Shown in pieces: positions 49,376 through 49,501 of a DNA stretch of 49,501 nt (position 1 is the first letter of the stretch; the number at the start of each line of letters is the position of its first letter). The stretch is from Microvirga sesbaniae (GTDB lineage: Bacteria > Pseudomonadota > Alphaproteobacteria > Rhizobiales > Beijerinckiaceae). The position numbers and the translations under genes are program-made. The stretch covers positions 31,700 to 81,200 of the forward strand of contig NZ_JAMXFJ010000022.1 in assembly GCF_025460805.1 (NCBI RefSeq), in the 5' to 3' direction. A model generated the notes under the pieces. The model was not told the origin of the DNA. It saw only the letters and a list, made by a program, of their open reading frames with translations, and ran no database searches.

Positions 49376-49501
49376 TCAAACGATGAAGAAGTCCTTATAG
49401 GTCAGCTTCAGGTTCTTGCTGAGTTGCGCAAACTCCACGGCGGCCTTGCTGCCTGAGCCATCGGCATCATACGAGAGAATGCCGGTCTTCTTGTTGTAGA
49501 G
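49376..49501 (-). CDS. C-terminus of an RTX/hemolysin-type calcium-binding protein (partial)
   Basis: Only the last 41 residues are in the window, ending with TGA at 49376-49378. The segment LSYDADGSGSKAAVEFAQL followed by TYKDFFIV is the common C-terminal end of alphaproteobacterial RTX-like repeat proteins (Y-D-A-D-G-S-G then a hydrophobic D-F-x-V tail), which are secreted by type I systems through an uncleaved C-terminal signal. The rest of the gene, including any nonapeptide repeats, lies beyond the window, so full identity is unknown. Confidence 0.72.
   Translation of the reverse strand, partial: LYNKKTGILSYDADGSGSKAAVEFAQLSKNLKLTYKDFFIV

Noticed and set aside
1..49501. tRNA, rRNA, CRISPR array, insertion sequence or prophage genes
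   Set aside because: No T-loop/acceptor pattern, spaced direct repeats, transposase or phage-like protein was found on either strand by reading.

Overview
The window is a GC-rich chromosomal segment of an alphaproteobacterium, most likely a member of the Hyphomicrobiales (Rhizobiales) close to Methylobacteriaceae, for example Microvirga-like. The evidence is the gene content (HWE-type histidine kinase, phasin, DUF1127 protein, SUV3-type helicase, OpgG/OpgH) and two families of interspersed palindromes typical of this order. One family consists of paired palindromes built around AAAAGTGGACC. The other consists of REP/BIME-like units built around GGGATCACCGGGACAAGCC. No tRNA, rRNA, CRISPR array, insertion sequence or prophage gene was found. 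The genus is an inference.

Layout. 1-4.3 kb: a 21-bp tandem repeat, a soluble chemotaxis transducer with a duplicated PAS domain, small hypothetical proteins, a hemerythrin-phasin fusion, and a cluster of four palindromes. 4.4-8.8 kb: an RND efflux adaptor and pump. 8.8-14 kb: a small unknown protein, an S9 oligopeptidase, and a SUV3-like RNA helicase. 14-24.3 kb: an M20 amidohydrolase and a phosphoribosyltransferase diverge from each other. They are followed by a PotABCD-like ABC importer translationally coupled to an SsnA/TrzA-type deaminase, then an adenine-deaminase-like enzyme and a nucleoside hydrolase. Together these look like uptake and hydrolytic processing of purine-type compounds. 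24.3-30.2 kb: an ankyrin protein, then a tightly packed minus-strand operon of a type III polyketide synthase, two methyltransferases and a FAD oxidoreductase, with an EamA-family transporter just upstream.

30.6-36.1 kb: purT, then a three-gene signalling operon (PAS/GAF histidine kinase, Rcp1-like receiver, receiver-HWE kinase) with overlapping start and stop codons. 36.1-40.3 kb: a BIME-like repeat block, a small helix-hairpin-helix protein, a Na/Pi cotransporter with a PhoU-like tail preceded by a long hairpin, a DUF1127 protein, and a GcvA-like LysR regulator ending at a clear bidirectional terminator. 40.3-47.5 kb: envelope genes, with opgH and opgG on the minus strand and glmU and glmS on the plus strand. 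47.5-49.5 kb: a gene-poor stretch with a VanZ-like protein, a small membrane protein, paired palindromes, and the C-terminus of an RTX/calcium-binding type protein that runs off the end.

Most worth follow-up: the type III PKS operon, the purine uptake and salvage cluster with its structured leader, the palindromic elements whose TAG edge serves as the stop codon of three genes, and the hemerythrin-phasin fusion.
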